Positions 25,767 through 33,371 of a stretch of DNA of 64,000 bases are shown here, piece after piece; position 1 is the first letter of the stretch; every line of letters begins with the position of its first letter. Source of the DNA: Pseudolabrys sp. (lineage in GTDB: Bacteria; Pseudomonadota; Alphaproteobacteria; Rhizobiales; Xanthobacteraceae). Both the position numbers and the translations under genes were made by a program. The stretch spans positions 372,001 through 436,000 of the forward strand of contig JAHCKG010000001.1 of assembly GCA_026125895.1 (NCBI GenBank). The letters are read 5' to 3'. The notes under the pieces were generated by a model. The model did not search any database, was not told the origin of the DNA, and was given only the letters and a program-made list of their open reading frames with translations.

Positions 25767-25926
25767 CCGGCAAAGCGGCTTCGCAGCGCGGCGCAAAGCG
25801 CCGCACCCTCACAACCAAGCAATGATGGAACGCGGGAGTTGCTCCCGCGTTCATTTCATATGCGCGTGCGCTCAACCACGTGCTCCCGTCTTGCGTTGGG
25901 ATTTCCATAGCTGAGGAGGATGACTC

Positions 25927-26520
25927 ATGAAGAAACACACGATTATCGCTGCTGCGCTCGCCGCGGCGCTCGCCACGCCCGCTTTCGCGCAGTCCACCAC
26001 GGCGCCGGCTCCGTCGGCGACACCGAAGGCCGCTACCAGCACCGATAAGCCGGCCGCCACGACCACCGACAAGGCCACCATGGACAAGTCGGCCGCCACC
26101 ACCGGTTCGACCAACTTCGTGCAGACCCAGCAGTCGAGCGACTGGCGCGGTTCGAAGCTGATCGGCGCGTCGGTCTATGGCCCGGATAACGCCTCGATCG
26201 GCGAGATCAACGATCTCATCGTCGGTACCGACGGCAAGATCACCGCGGTCGTCGTCGGCGTCGGCGGCTTCCTTGGCGTCGGCCAGAAGGACGTCGCCCT
26301 GCCGTTCGAGAACATCTCGGTGACGCGCAAGGCTGACTCCGCCTCGATCGACAAGATCAAGGTCAGCTACACCAAGGATCAGCTGAAGGACGCGCCGAAG
26401 TTCGCCTATTACGAACCGGCCTCGAAGTCGACCACGACCGGCTCGGGCGCTGCGGGCGGCATGGGCGGTGCGGGCGCCACCAAGCCGGCCACCCCGCCGG
26501 CCACCGGCACGGCCAAGTAA
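25927..26520 (+). CDS. Exported PRC-barrel protein
   Basis: A 197-residue protein with a clear signal peptide (cut after AFA, residue 21). A Thr/Ala/Lys-rich linker is followed by a PRC-barrel domain (about 70-150: WRGSKLIGASVYGPDNASIGEINDLIVGTDGKITAVVVGVGGFLGVGQKDVALPFENI). The C-terminal tail is Gly/Ala/Thr-rich. PRC-barrel proteins of this exported type are common in Rhizobiales and often stress-induced; binding partners are unknown. Excellent ribosome site (GAGGAGGATGACTC) and a strong terminator suggest high expression as a single gene. Confidence 0.88.
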   Translation: MKKHTIIAAALAAALATPAFAQSTTAPAPSATPKAATSTDKPAATTTDKATMDKSAATTGSTNFVQTQQSSDWRGSKLIGASVYGPDNASIGEINDLIVGTDGKITAVVVGVGGFLGVGQKDVALPFENISVTRKADSASIDKIKVSYTKDQLKDAPKFAYYEPASKSTTTGSGAAGGMGGAGATKPATPPATGTAK

Positions 26521-26576
26521 CGCTCAAGTAACGGCCAAAGTCGCTTCAGCTGACAAACAAGCTGACAGCCGTCTGG

Positions 26577-26609
26577 GATGCCCGGCCTCGCGGCCGGGCA
26601 TCTCTTTTT
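26577..26609 (+). terminator. Rho-independent terminator of the PRC-barrel gene
   Basis: GATGCCCGGCC (26577-26587) and GGCCGGGCATC (26592-26602) form an 11-bp stem with loop TCGC, followed by TCTTTTT. Confidence 0.92.
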
Positions 26610-26623
26610 GCATTGCCCGAACT

Positions 26624-26652
26624 GTGACAAAGCGCCGGCAACCGCCTATATA
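26624..26652 (+). promoter_or_regulatory. Promoter for a possibly leaderless transcript
   Basis: GTGACA (26624-26629), exactly 17 bases, TATATA (26647-26652). The normal start position, 7 bases on, is the A of the ATG at 26659, so the mRNA may have no leader. Confidence 0.55.
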
Positions 26653-26658
26653 GATGCC

Positions 26659-26907
26659 ATGGGCAAATGGTACGTCATCGTCCCGCTTATGGCGGTCCTG
26701 GCAGCGGCGCTCTGGTTTGCCGGCAGCGCCTGGGTCGAATTCGCCGGCGATATCCCGCTATACGGCTACTTCGCGATCATCGGCGGCGTGTTTTTCTCGC
26801 TGCTGATCGGCGGCGGCCTGATGGCGCTGGCCTTCTATTCCGACCGCGCCGGTTATGACGACATGCAGGGCGGCGAAGGCCGCAAGGAGCCGCGTCAGTC
26901 GCCCTGA
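26659..26907 (+). CDS. Small two-helix inner membrane protein
   Basis: An 82-residue protein with two transmembrane helices (about 5-25 and 36-58) and a charged C-terminal tail (YSDRAGYDDMQGGEGRKEPRQSP), probably cytoplasmic. No family name is recognised, but such proteins are common in Bradyrhizobium-like genomes. The start at 26659 is preferred because the frame upstream runs through the terminator of the previous gene. There is no ribosome site before it; the promoter geometry suggests a leaderless mRNA. Confidence 0.7.
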   Translation: MGKWYVIVPLMAVLAAALWFAGSAWVEFAGDIPLYGYFAIIGGVFFSLLIGGGLMALAFYSDRAGYDDMQGGEGRKEPRQSP

Positions 26908-27027
26908 TCGGGTAGCCTGCCGTTTCCGTCGTTCCGGGAAAAGCTGTCTGCGGCAAAGCCGGCTATCTGAAATGGCCGCGACCGGCTATTTGAGGCGCCT
27001 CTCCACGCCAACGCCGCGGGTGATGCC

Positions 27028-27783
27028 ATGAACAAGACGCTGGTCCAGGAACATTTCGGAAAGACCGCCGCTCATTACCTGACGTCCACGCCGCACGCGC
27101 TCGGCAAGAGCCTCGAGCGGCTGGTCACCCTCACCGCCCCGCAAAAAGATTGGCGCGCACTGGATATCGCCACCGGCGGCGGCCATGTCGCCTACACCTT
27201 CGCGCCGCATGTGGCGCGCGTCTGGGCCACCGACATCACCCAGGAAATGCTCGACATGGTGAAGCTCGAGGCCGCCAAGCGCGGCCTCGGCAATATCCGC
27301 ACTACTTATGCGAAGGCCGAGCAGTTGCCGTTCGACGACGGCAGCTTCGATCTCGTCACCTGCCGGATCGCGCCGCACCACTTCGATTCCATTCCGGAAT
27401 TCCTCACCGAAGCGCACCGCGTGCTCAAGCCGGGCGGCGTTTTCGCCGTCGTCGATAATGTCGTGCCGGCCGGCAGCATCGGCGACTACATCAACGCCTT
27501 CGAGCGATTCCGCGACCCGAGTCATCTTCGCGCGTGGACGATGGATGAATGGCGCGCCGCCATCAAACAGGCCGGCTTCGCCCTCGAACACGAAGAACAG
27601 ATCTACAAGAAGATGGAATTCAAGAGCTGGGCGAGCCGTTACGACGACACCATGAAGCGCCTGCTGCGCGCCATGCTCACCGAGACGACGCCTGCGGTCA
27701 AAGAAGTGCTCGAGCCGAAGGGCGACGGTGACGACTTCACGTTCCGCCTCTGCGAGGGCCTTTTCATCGCCCGCAAGAGCTGA
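27028..27783 (+). CDS. Class I SAM-dependent methyltransferase (UbiE-like)
   Basis: A 251-residue methyltransferase. Motif I is ALDIATGGGHVAY (about 44-56), the acidic end of strand 2 WATDIT, motif II/III SFDLVTCRIAPHHF and the post-motif LKPGGVFAVVDNV. The fold is close to UbiE/Methyltransf_11, used for quinone or small-molecule methylation, but the fragment HHF and the C-terminal part (EWRAAIKQAGFALEHEEQIYKKMEF) place it in a broad group of unknown substrate. It stands alone between a small membrane protein and a converging gene. The enzyme class is sure; the substrate is not. Confidence 0.85.
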   Translation: MNKTLVQEHFGKTAAHYLTSTPHALGKSLERLVTLTAPQKDWRALDIATGGGHVAYTFAPHVARVWATDITQEMLDMVKLEAAKRGLGNIRTTYAKAEQLPFDDGSFDLVTCRIAPHHFDSIPEFLTEAHRVLKPGGVFAVVDNVVPAGSIGDYINAFERFRDPSHLRAWTMDEWRAAIKQAGFALEHEEQIYKKMEFKSWASRYDDTMKRLLRAMLTETTPAVKEVLEPKGDGDDFTFRLCEGLFIARKS

Positions 27784-27798
27784 CGCGTCTCAACGCAA

Positions 27799-27828
27799 AA
27801 CGCCGGCGCTGTCGCCAGCACCGGCGTT
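27799..27828. terminator. Hairpin between converging genes
   Basis: AACGCCGG (27799-27806) pairs with CCGGCGTT (27821-27828), with inner GCTG/CAGC pairing. There is no T-tract; the As before it on the plus strand give a short T run on the minus strand. Confidence 0.5.
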
Positions 27829-27854
27829 CGCCGATCACGCGATGTGTCGCGCGA

Positions 27855-28295
27855 TTATCTCCGGTGCTTGCGCTTCTTGACGTAGCGCGGAGCCGGCGCC
27901 GTGCCCGCTTCCCATTCCGGATGCGCGTTGTAGGCGGCGTTCACCAGGTAGCCGCCGATGATCGGCACGATGCAGGAGCCGATCATGACGTGGCCCTCAC
28001 GCTGGGTCAGCGGCCGGTTGACGACCACGGTGCCGATCATCGGCGCCACGGCGGCGCAGCCAACGGTCGTGGCGGCAATGGCGCCCCACTGGCCGGGGAA
28101 CAGGCCGTCTTGCCACTTCCAATGCCACTCGTTGAGGGCGAAGTAGCTGGCGGTCGCCGCCGCGCCGGTGGCAACCGACACGACCTTCAAACGCTTGTCG
28201 ATATGACGGTGGTGCCGCCCGCCGGCCTCGGCCGTCTGGAGGGTCAGAGTGCCCGCCGCGAGCAGCGCCGCGGCCAGGGTAAACATACGTTTCAT
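27855..28295 (-). CDS. Exported or membrane protein of unknown function
   Basis: A 146-residue protein. ATG 28295 has ribosome site GGGAG and opens a signal peptide (cut near AEA-GG, residue 24). A His/Arg-rich stretch (GRHHRHIDKR) follows, then hydrophobic Gly/Ala-rich segments: VVSVATGAAATASYFAL, AIAATTVGCAAVAPMIGTVV and VMIGSCIVPIIGGYLVNAAY. Between them is a WHWKWQDGLFPGQWG motif. The C-terminus is basic (RYVKKRKHRR). It may be an inner-membrane or envelope protein; similar small proteins occur in Bradyrhizobium-like genomes with no known role. Confidence 0.7.
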   Translation of the reverse strand: MKRMFTLAAALLAAGTLTLQTAEAGGRHHRHIDKRLKVVSVATGAAATASYFALNEWHWKWQDGLFPGQWGAIAATTVGCAAVAPMIGTVVVNRPLTQREGHVMIGSCIVPIIGGYLVNAAYNAHPEWEAGTAPAPRYVKKRKHRR

Positions 28296-28507
28296 TGCCG
28301 TCTCCCGGAGAATGCGAAATGCCGCCCCTTGTCGTCTGCTTCGGGCCGGCGAGTCGAGGGCCACAATGGCAGGCCGCGAAATTTATTCACAGCGCAGAAT
28401 AACGCAGGGAGGGCGATTTGGATGCATGGCCGCCGCATCTTCGCCAAATTTCTTATCTCATTTAAGTCATTGAAAATATTATTGTATTGTCATTCTGAAC
28501 GATGTCG

Positions 28508-28523
28508 TTAACCTGTCATTTAC
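28508..28523. promoter_or_regulatory. CtrA-like box upstream of coiled-coil paralogue 2
   Basis: TTAA (28508-28511), seven bases, TTTAC (28519-28523): one mismatch to TTAA-N7-TTAAC. It lies about 90 bases before the ATG at 28613. Suggestive only. Confidence 0.3.
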
Positions 28524-28612
28524 CCTTCCAAATTCACAGTCTGTTAGGAATAGTAAACAAGTGATTCTTGCGTCGCTTTGGCCGGGCGCATCGGCGCACA
28601 GGGGTCACCTTC

Positions 28613-30043
28613 ATGAGCAAATTCGGGGGGCTGTTCGGCCGCAGGCTGAGCGCCATCGATCAGGTGGCGCAGCCGTCGCCCACCGCTGCCGACATTCCCG
28701 ACACCGCGCTTGAGCTGGACGAGGAATTGTTCTCGGTGCTCGGCTCGCAGATCGGCGGCGACAACGAAGCCTTGCGCAACCTCCTGCTCGACGCCAACGC
28801 CAAGATCGGCGAGCTCGACAGCATCAAGGCCGCCGTCGGCAAATTGGTCGATCCGGTCAGCAAGACGCTACGCGCGCTCGAAGCCGAGAAGTCGGAGAAG
28901 GTCAGCCTCCAGACCACGCTCAACAACACCCGCACCGCCTACGGCAAGCTGCGCAACGAGGCGGCCGATCTCGAAAAGAAGCTGGCGAATGCCGAAGAGG
29001 ATGCCGCGGCTCTGCGCCAGGAACTGGCGCAGACCCAGAACGTGCTGCGCACGGTCGAGGCGACCAAGGCCGAGATCGCCATCGACATCGCGGCGCGACG
29101 CGCCCAGATCGTCGATCTGGAGGGCCGCCTCGCCCACGAATCCGGCGAGAACGCCGTGCTGCGCGACGAGAACCGGCGTCTGGACGAGCGCGGCACCACG
29201 CTCGGCAAGCGCATCGTGTCGCTGGAAGCCGACCTCAACGCGGCGCGCCAGCGCCTGATGATGGCGGACGACGAAAAGCGCACGCAGCAGGAACTTCTCG
29301 ACCGCATGAGCAGCGACGCGGCGCGTCTGGCGCGCAAGCTGTCGGAGACCGAGCAGGCCCTCAATGCCGCGCAAGGCCGCCTGCGCCAGGTCGAGGGCAA
29401 CTTCACCGAACTTAACGGCGAGCGCGGCCGGCTCGCCGCGGCGCTGGACGAGGCGCAGGAGCGGCACAGCCACGAACTCACCAGCCAGCGCATGCGCTAC
29501 GAGGCGCTGCAGGCGCGCACGGCGGTGACCGATAACCTTCTGGTCGAAGCCCGCGAACACCTTCAGAAGCGCGCCGAGGAACTGCGCGATCTCGACCGCC
29601 GGCTCACCGACTCGATCAGCGAGCGCGACGGCCTGCAATCCCGCCTGGCCGAACTGGAAGCCGAGCGGCTGCGCCGCGAAAGCGAGTTCAAGGAAGCCGA
29701 GCAGCTTCGCGCCACCCTGATCGAGCGCAGCGGCGCGCTGACCCGCGCTTACACCGCCAAGGAAGGAGCGCTCACCCGCGCCGAAGACGTGATCGTCGCC
29801 CTCAAGAGCCAGATCGACACCGTCACCAAGGAACGCTCGAACGACAAGCTGCTCGCCGAGCAGGCCATCGAGGAACTCAGCGCCGCGCTCCAGCGCGAGA
29901 AACTCGACCGCGCCGTGGTCGAGGGCGCGCTGGAAACCGCGCGCAAGGACTTCGCCCGTGTCATGCGCGAGGTCATGAGCCTGCAGCGGGCGCAGCAAGC
30001 CGCCGAGGAACCCGCGGACATCAAGGCTGCCAACGCCGCCTGA
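28613..30043 (+). CDS. Long coiled-coil protein, paralogue 2
   Basis: A 476-residue coiled-coil protein and paralogue of the product of 24261-25766. It starts MSKFGGLFGRRLS, has the segment IGGDNEALRNLLLDANAKIGELD (about 43-65) and ends with QREKLDRAVVEGALETARKDF. The central 370 residues are heptad-rich and free of Pro and Gly. No ATPase motif. The open frame extends 15 codons upstream, but the conserved start is at 28613. A possible CtrA-like box lies in its leader region. The strong terminator at 30070 shows it is a single gene. Function inferred only as structural. Confidence 0.8.
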   Translation: MSKFGGLFGRRLSAIDQVAQPSPTAADIPDTALELDEELFSVLGSQIGGDNEALRNLLLDANAKIGELDSIKAAVGKLVDPVSKTLRALEAEKSEKVSLQTTLNNTRTAYGKLRNEAADLEKKLANAEEDAAALRQELAQTQNVLRTVEATKAEIAIDIAARRAQIVDLEGRLAHESGENAVLRDENRRLDERGTTLGKRIVSLEADLNAARQRLMMADDEKRTQQELLDRMSSDAARLARKLSETEQALNAAQGRLRQVEGNFTELNGERGRLAAALDEAQERHSHELTSQRMRYEALQARTAVTDNLLVEAREHLQKRAEELRDLDRRLTDSISERDGLQSRLAELEAERLRRESEFKEAEQLRATLIERSGALTRAYTAKEGALTRAEDVIVALKSQIDTVTKERSNDKLLAEQAIEELSAALQREKLDRAVVEGALETARKDFARVMREVMSLQRAQQAAEEPADIKAANAA

Positions 30044-30069
30044 CCGCGCTCTTTAGAATAAATACAAGC

Positions 30070-30098
30070 AACGCCGGGCTCAGGCCCGGCGTTTTTTT
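30070..30098 (+). terminator. Rho-independent terminator of coiled-coil paralogue 2
   Basis: AACGCCGGGC (30070-30079) and GCCCGGCGTT (30084-30093), loop TCAG, then Ts to 30098 (seven in all). Confidence 0.93.
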
Positions 30099-30212
30099 GT
30101 TGGCGGAAACCGAACTTACGGCTCGTGAGTTGATTTATCGCAAGTGGCCGGGAGGGGCTGCACCATAGTCTTCCTTCGTCCAGGCGGCGAAGGGCGTTCG
30201 AAAGTTTGTGCC

Positions 30213-30434
30213 ATGCCTTACCAGGCCAATCGCGACCTGCCCGACAGCGTCCGCACTCACCTGCCGGATCACGCCCAGGACATCTATCGCGAGGCGTTCA
30301 ACCACGCCTACGCCGCTCATGCCGGCGAAGGCGACCGCGAACGTCGCTCGCACATGATCGCCTGGGCGGCGGTCAAGCACGGCTACGTGAAGGAAGGCGA
30401 GCGATGGGTGCGGCGTCAGGCACAGGTTCCGTAA
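30213..30434 (+). CDS. ChaB-family protein
   Basis: A 73-residue ChaB-like protein. Family marks: MPYQANRDLPDSVRTHLPDHAQDIYREAFNHAY, then AHMIAWAAVKHGYVKEGERW-like C-terminal part. E. coli ChaB was named as a regulator of the ChaA cation exchanger, though the biochemical role of the family is unclear. The Met at 30213 begins the conserved sequence; the open frame from 30144 is longer but unlike the family. Its last 31 bases overlap the start of hemN, so translation of the two may be coupled. Confidence 0.85.
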   Translation: MPYQANRDLPDSVRTHLPDHAQDIYREAFNHAYAAHAGEGDRERRSHMIAWAAVKHGYVKEGERWVRRQAQVP

Positions 30435-31756
30435 GCGGCGCGCTGGCGCTCGCCGAACGCAACGTCCCGCGTTACACGTCCTATCCTTCCGCGCCGCATT
30501 TCAACGCCGCCGTCACGGCTGACGTCTATCGCGCATGGCTGGATTTGCTGCCGCGCGGCGCATCGGCCTCGCTGTACATCCATGTGCCGTTCTGCACAGA
30601 GCTGTGCCACTATTGCGGCTGCAACACGCGCGCGGTGCGCCGCCGCGGTCCGGTCGATGCCTATGCCGAACAGCTCATCGCCGAATTGCGGATGCTGGAA
30701 TCGCTCAACGGCGCGCGGCTGACGCATCTGCACTGGGGCGGCGGCACGCCGTCGATCCTCGGCCCGCACTGGTTCGAGACCATCGCCGCGCAGCTCGCCG
30801 CGCAGTTCGACCTGAGCGCGCTCAAGGAGCATGCCATCGAGCTCGACCCGCGGCGCCTCGACCGCCCGCTCATTGCGGCGCTCAAGGCGATCGGCGTCAC
30901 CCGCGCCAGCCTCGGCGTGCAGGATGCCTCGCCGCATGTGCAGCAGGCCATCGGCCGCATCCAGCCTTTCGAGGAGACCGAGCGCGCCGCCGGCTGGTTG
31001 CGCGAAGCGGGCATCGACAATCTCAATCTCGATCTGATGTACGGTCTGCCGACGCAGAGCGTCGCTGATGTGGCGCGCACGGCGGAGCTCGCCTGCTCGC
31101 TCGCGCCGCAGCGGCTGGCGTTGTTCGGCTACGCCCACGTGCCGTGGTTCAAGACGCATCAGCGGCTGATCGACACCGCGTCGCTGCCCGGCGCCGGCGA
31201 GCGCCTCGAACAGGCGGCGGTCGCGGCAGAGGTGTTCGCCAGCTTCGGTTACGAAGCGGTCGGCCTCGATCACTTCGCCCTGCCCGGCGACGAACTCGCC
31301 ATCGCCGCGCGCCAGGGCCGGCTGCATCGCAATTTCCAGGGCTACACCACCGACGATGCCGCCGCGCTGATCGGCGTCGGCGCCTCCTCCATCGGCAGGC
31401 TGCCGCAAGGCTTCGTGCAGAATGCGCCCGACACCGCCGGCTATGCCCGCAGTATCGCCGCCGGCCGCTTCGCCACGGTCAAGGGTCTCGCGCTGACGGA
31501 TGACGACCGGCTGCGCGCCGCGATCATCGAACGGCTGATGTGCGATCTTGCGCTAGACCTCGACCGCTTCGGCGGCGTCGCGGCGTTTGCATCCGCGGTC
31601 CGGGAACTTCGCACCCTCGCCACGCAGGGCCTGGTCACCATCGACGGCGCCCGCATTACCGTCACCGCGGCCGGCCGGCCGTATGTTCGCATCGTTGCGG
31701 CGGTGTTCGACAGCTACCTGGCGGCGGCGCAGAAGCGGCACTCGGTGGCGGTCTGA
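30404..31756 (+). CDS. hemN: Oxygen-independent coproporphyrinogen III oxidase HemN
   Basis: HemN is a radical-SAM enzyme that converts coproporphyrinogen III to protoporphyrinogen IX without oxygen. The 450-residue product has the cluster motif C64-x3-C68-x2-C71-x-C73 (CTELCHYCGC), the HLHWGGGTPS SAM motif, and the HemN C-terminal domain. Its length and the YHIPFC-like IHVPFC start fit true HemN rather than HemW. ATG 30404 has a very strong ribosome site (AAGGAAGG) inside chaB. Its presence suggests growth at low oxygen. No FNR/Anr box was seen before chaB. A converging small gene follows. Confidence 0.93.
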   Translation: MGAASGTGSVSGALALAERNVPRYTSYPSAPHFNAAVTADVYRAWLDLLPRGASASLYIHVPFCTELCHYCGCNTRAVRRRGPVDAYAEQLIAELRMLESLNGARLTHLHWGGGTPSILGPHWFETIAAQLAAQFDLSALKEHAIELDPRRLDRPLIAALKAIGVTRASLGVQDASPHVQQAIGRIQPFEETERAAGWLREAGIDNLNLDLMYGLPTQSVADVARTAELACSLAPQRLALFGYAHVPWFKTHQRLIDTASLPGAGERLEQAAVAAEVFASFGYEAVGLDHFALPGDELAIAARQGRLHRNFQGYTTDDAAALIGVGASSIGRLPQGFVQNAPDTAGYARSIAAGRFATVKGLALTDDDRLRAAIIERLMCDLALDLDRFGGVAAFASAVRELRTLATQGLVTIDGARITVTAAGRPYVRIVAAVFDSYLAAAQKRHSVAV

Positions 31757-31784
31757 TACCGCCCGCTTCGCTCAAGCCCCACCC

Positions 31785-32027
31785 CTATCCGATTTTCTTC
31801 GGCGTCACGGGCGTGAGGTTCTCGCAGGCTTCGTTCGGCAGGCCGGGGCTGTCGCAGATATCGGTCTGCTCGCACTCACCGCAATTGCCCGCGATGAAGG
31901 CGAGCACCGAACCCGTGCGCGGCCACGCCGCCGTGCTCACGGCCGGCGGCGGCACCTTGGTCGGCCCGCCCGCAGCGTCCATCGCGATCATCGCCTTCGC
32001 CTTTGCTTCTGATTCGTCATTCGACAT
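31785..32027 (-). CDS. Small Cys-containing protein of unknown function
   Basis: An 80-residue protein from ATG 32027 (MSNDESEAKAKAMIAMDA). The second half has a Cys pattern GNCGECEQTDICDSPGLPNEACEN that could bind a metal or form disulfides. There is no signal peptide from this start. The longer frame to 32087 lacks a good start. It lies in a 370-bp space between converging hemN and the VWA gene. No family recognised; coding is supported only by frame, start and codon use. Confidence 0.5.
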   Translation of the reverse strand: MSNDESEAKAKAMIAMDAAGGPTKVPPPAVSTAAWPRTGSVLAFIAGNCGECEQTDICDSPGLPNEACENLTPVTPKKIG

Positions 32028-32126
32028 GCCGGTAAAATAGCCGGCACCGGCAAGGCTGCATTGATCGAACGCAATGGAGCGGAACACCGCTCGCGGACGC
32101 GTTAAGGATTAAACAACCGAGGATTA

Positions 32127-33302
32127 CTACCGCACCAATTCCCGCATCGCGCGGTCGAGGCCGTCGAGCGTCAGCGGATACATGCGCCCGCCCATGAGCT
32201 GGCGCATCATGCCGATCGAATGCGTGTAGGCCCATTCGCGCTCCGGCACCGGATTGAGCCAGACGCTCGAAGGATAATTGCGCAGCACGCGGTCCATCCA
32301 GACGACGCCGGCTTCCTCGTTGTAGTGCTCGACCGAGCCGCCCGTCGCCGTGATCTCGTAAGGCGACATCGAGGCGTCGCCGACGAAGATAACCTTGTAG
32401 TCGTGCGGATAGGTGTGCAGCACGTCGAAGGTCGGCGTCGTCGCCTGGAAGCGGCGCTGGTTCTCCTTCCACACTTTCTCATAGAGGCAGTTGTGGAAGT
32501 AGAAATGCTCCATATGCTTGAACTCGGTGCGCGCTGCCGAGAACAGCTCCTCGGTCGCCTTGATGTGCCAGTCCATCGAGCCGCCGATATCGAAGAACAG
32601 CAGCACCTTCACCGCGTTGTGCCGTTCCGGCCGCATGTGGATGTCGAGATAGCCCTTGTGCGCGGTGCCCTGGATGGTGCCGTCGAGATCGAGCTCCTCG
32701 GCAACGCCGGTGCGCGCGAACTTGCGCAGGCGGCGCAGCGCCACTTTGATGTTGCGGGTGCCGAGTTCAACCTGGTCGTCGAGATCCTTGAACTCGCGCT
32801 TGTCCCACACCTTCACGGCACGGCGATGCGTCGACTCGCCGCCGATGCGGATGCCTTCGGGGTTATAGCCACCATTGCCGAAAGGCGACGTGCCGCCGGT
32901 GCCGATCCATTTCGAGCCGCCCTGATGACGGCCCTTCTGCTCGGCGAGGCGCTGCTTGAGCGTCTCGAGCAACTTGTCGAGGCCGCCGAGCGCCTGGATC
33001 TGCTTCTTCTCTTCCTCGGTGAGGAACTTGTCGGCGAGCTTCTTCAGCCACTCTTCCGGAATGTCGGCTTCGAGCGGCGCGTCGCTCATGAACTCGAGAC
33101 CCTTGAAGGTCGTGCCGAACACCCGGTCGAACTTGTCGAGGTTGCGCTCGTCCTTCACCAGCGCGGCGCGCGCCAGATAATAGAAGTCGTCGACGCGGCG
33201 CGAGGCGAGGTCCGCGTCCAGCGCCTCCATCAGCGTGAGGTATTCGCGCAAGGTCACCGGCACGCCGGCGGCCTTCAGATCGTTGAAGAAACCGATGAAC
33301 AT
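32127..33302 (-). CDS. CoxE-like VWA domain protein
   Basis: A 391-residue protein of the CoxE/YehP-like VWA group. The N-terminal part is helical (FFNDLKAAGVPVTLREYLTLMEAL), a Gly-rich linker (SPFGNGGYNPEG) follows, and the VWA domain covers about 225-390. The metal site DxGxS is intact (D238, G240, S242 in FFDIGGSMD). CoxE-type proteins usually act together with a MoxR ATPase in maturing metal enzymes or remodelling complexes. Here the MoxR candidate is at 16893-17738, 14 kb away, not next to it. No signal peptide. The start at 33302 begins the conserved MFIGFFNDLK sequence. Confidence 0.85.
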   Translation of the reverse strand: MFIGFFNDLKAAGVPVTLREYLTLMEALDADLASRRVDDFYYLARAALVKDERNLDKFDRVFGTTFKGLEFMSDAPLEADIPEEWLKKLADKFLTEEEKKQIQALGGLDKLLETLKQRLAEQKGRHQGGSKWIGTGGTSPFGNGGYNPEGIRIGGESTHRRAVKVWDKREFKDLDDQVELGTRNIKVALRRLRKFARTGVAEELDLDGTIQGTAHKGYLDIHMRPERHNAVKVLLFFDIGGSMDWHIKATEELFSAARTEFKHMEHFYFHNCLYEKVWKENQRRFQATTPTFDVLHTYPHDYKVIFVGDASMSPYEITATGGSVEHYNEEAGVVWMDRVLRNYPSSVWLNPVPEREWAYTHSIGMMRQLMGGRMYPLTLDGLDRAMRELVR

Positions 33303-33335
33303 GCCGGCCTTATAGCACGAGCGGAGCGGGCCCTG

Positions 33336-33362
33336 TCAGGCCCGTGCGCATCACGGGCCTGA
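33336..33362. terminator. Perfect hairpin after the siderophore receptor gene
   Basis: TCAGGCCCGTG (33336-33346) pairs fully with CACGGGCCTGA (33352-33362), loop CGCAT. It lies 9 bases after the receptor stop (33372) on the minus strand and before the VWA gene. There is no T-tract, so it may act as a 3' stabiliser. Confidence 0.6.
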
Positions 33363-33371
33363 CGGATCGGG

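Noticed and set aside
28868-29998. Long minus-strand frames opposite the coiled-coil genes (also 24093-25796)
   Set aside because: Heptad-rich genes with many GAG/CTC codons give long open antisense frames; no independent support.
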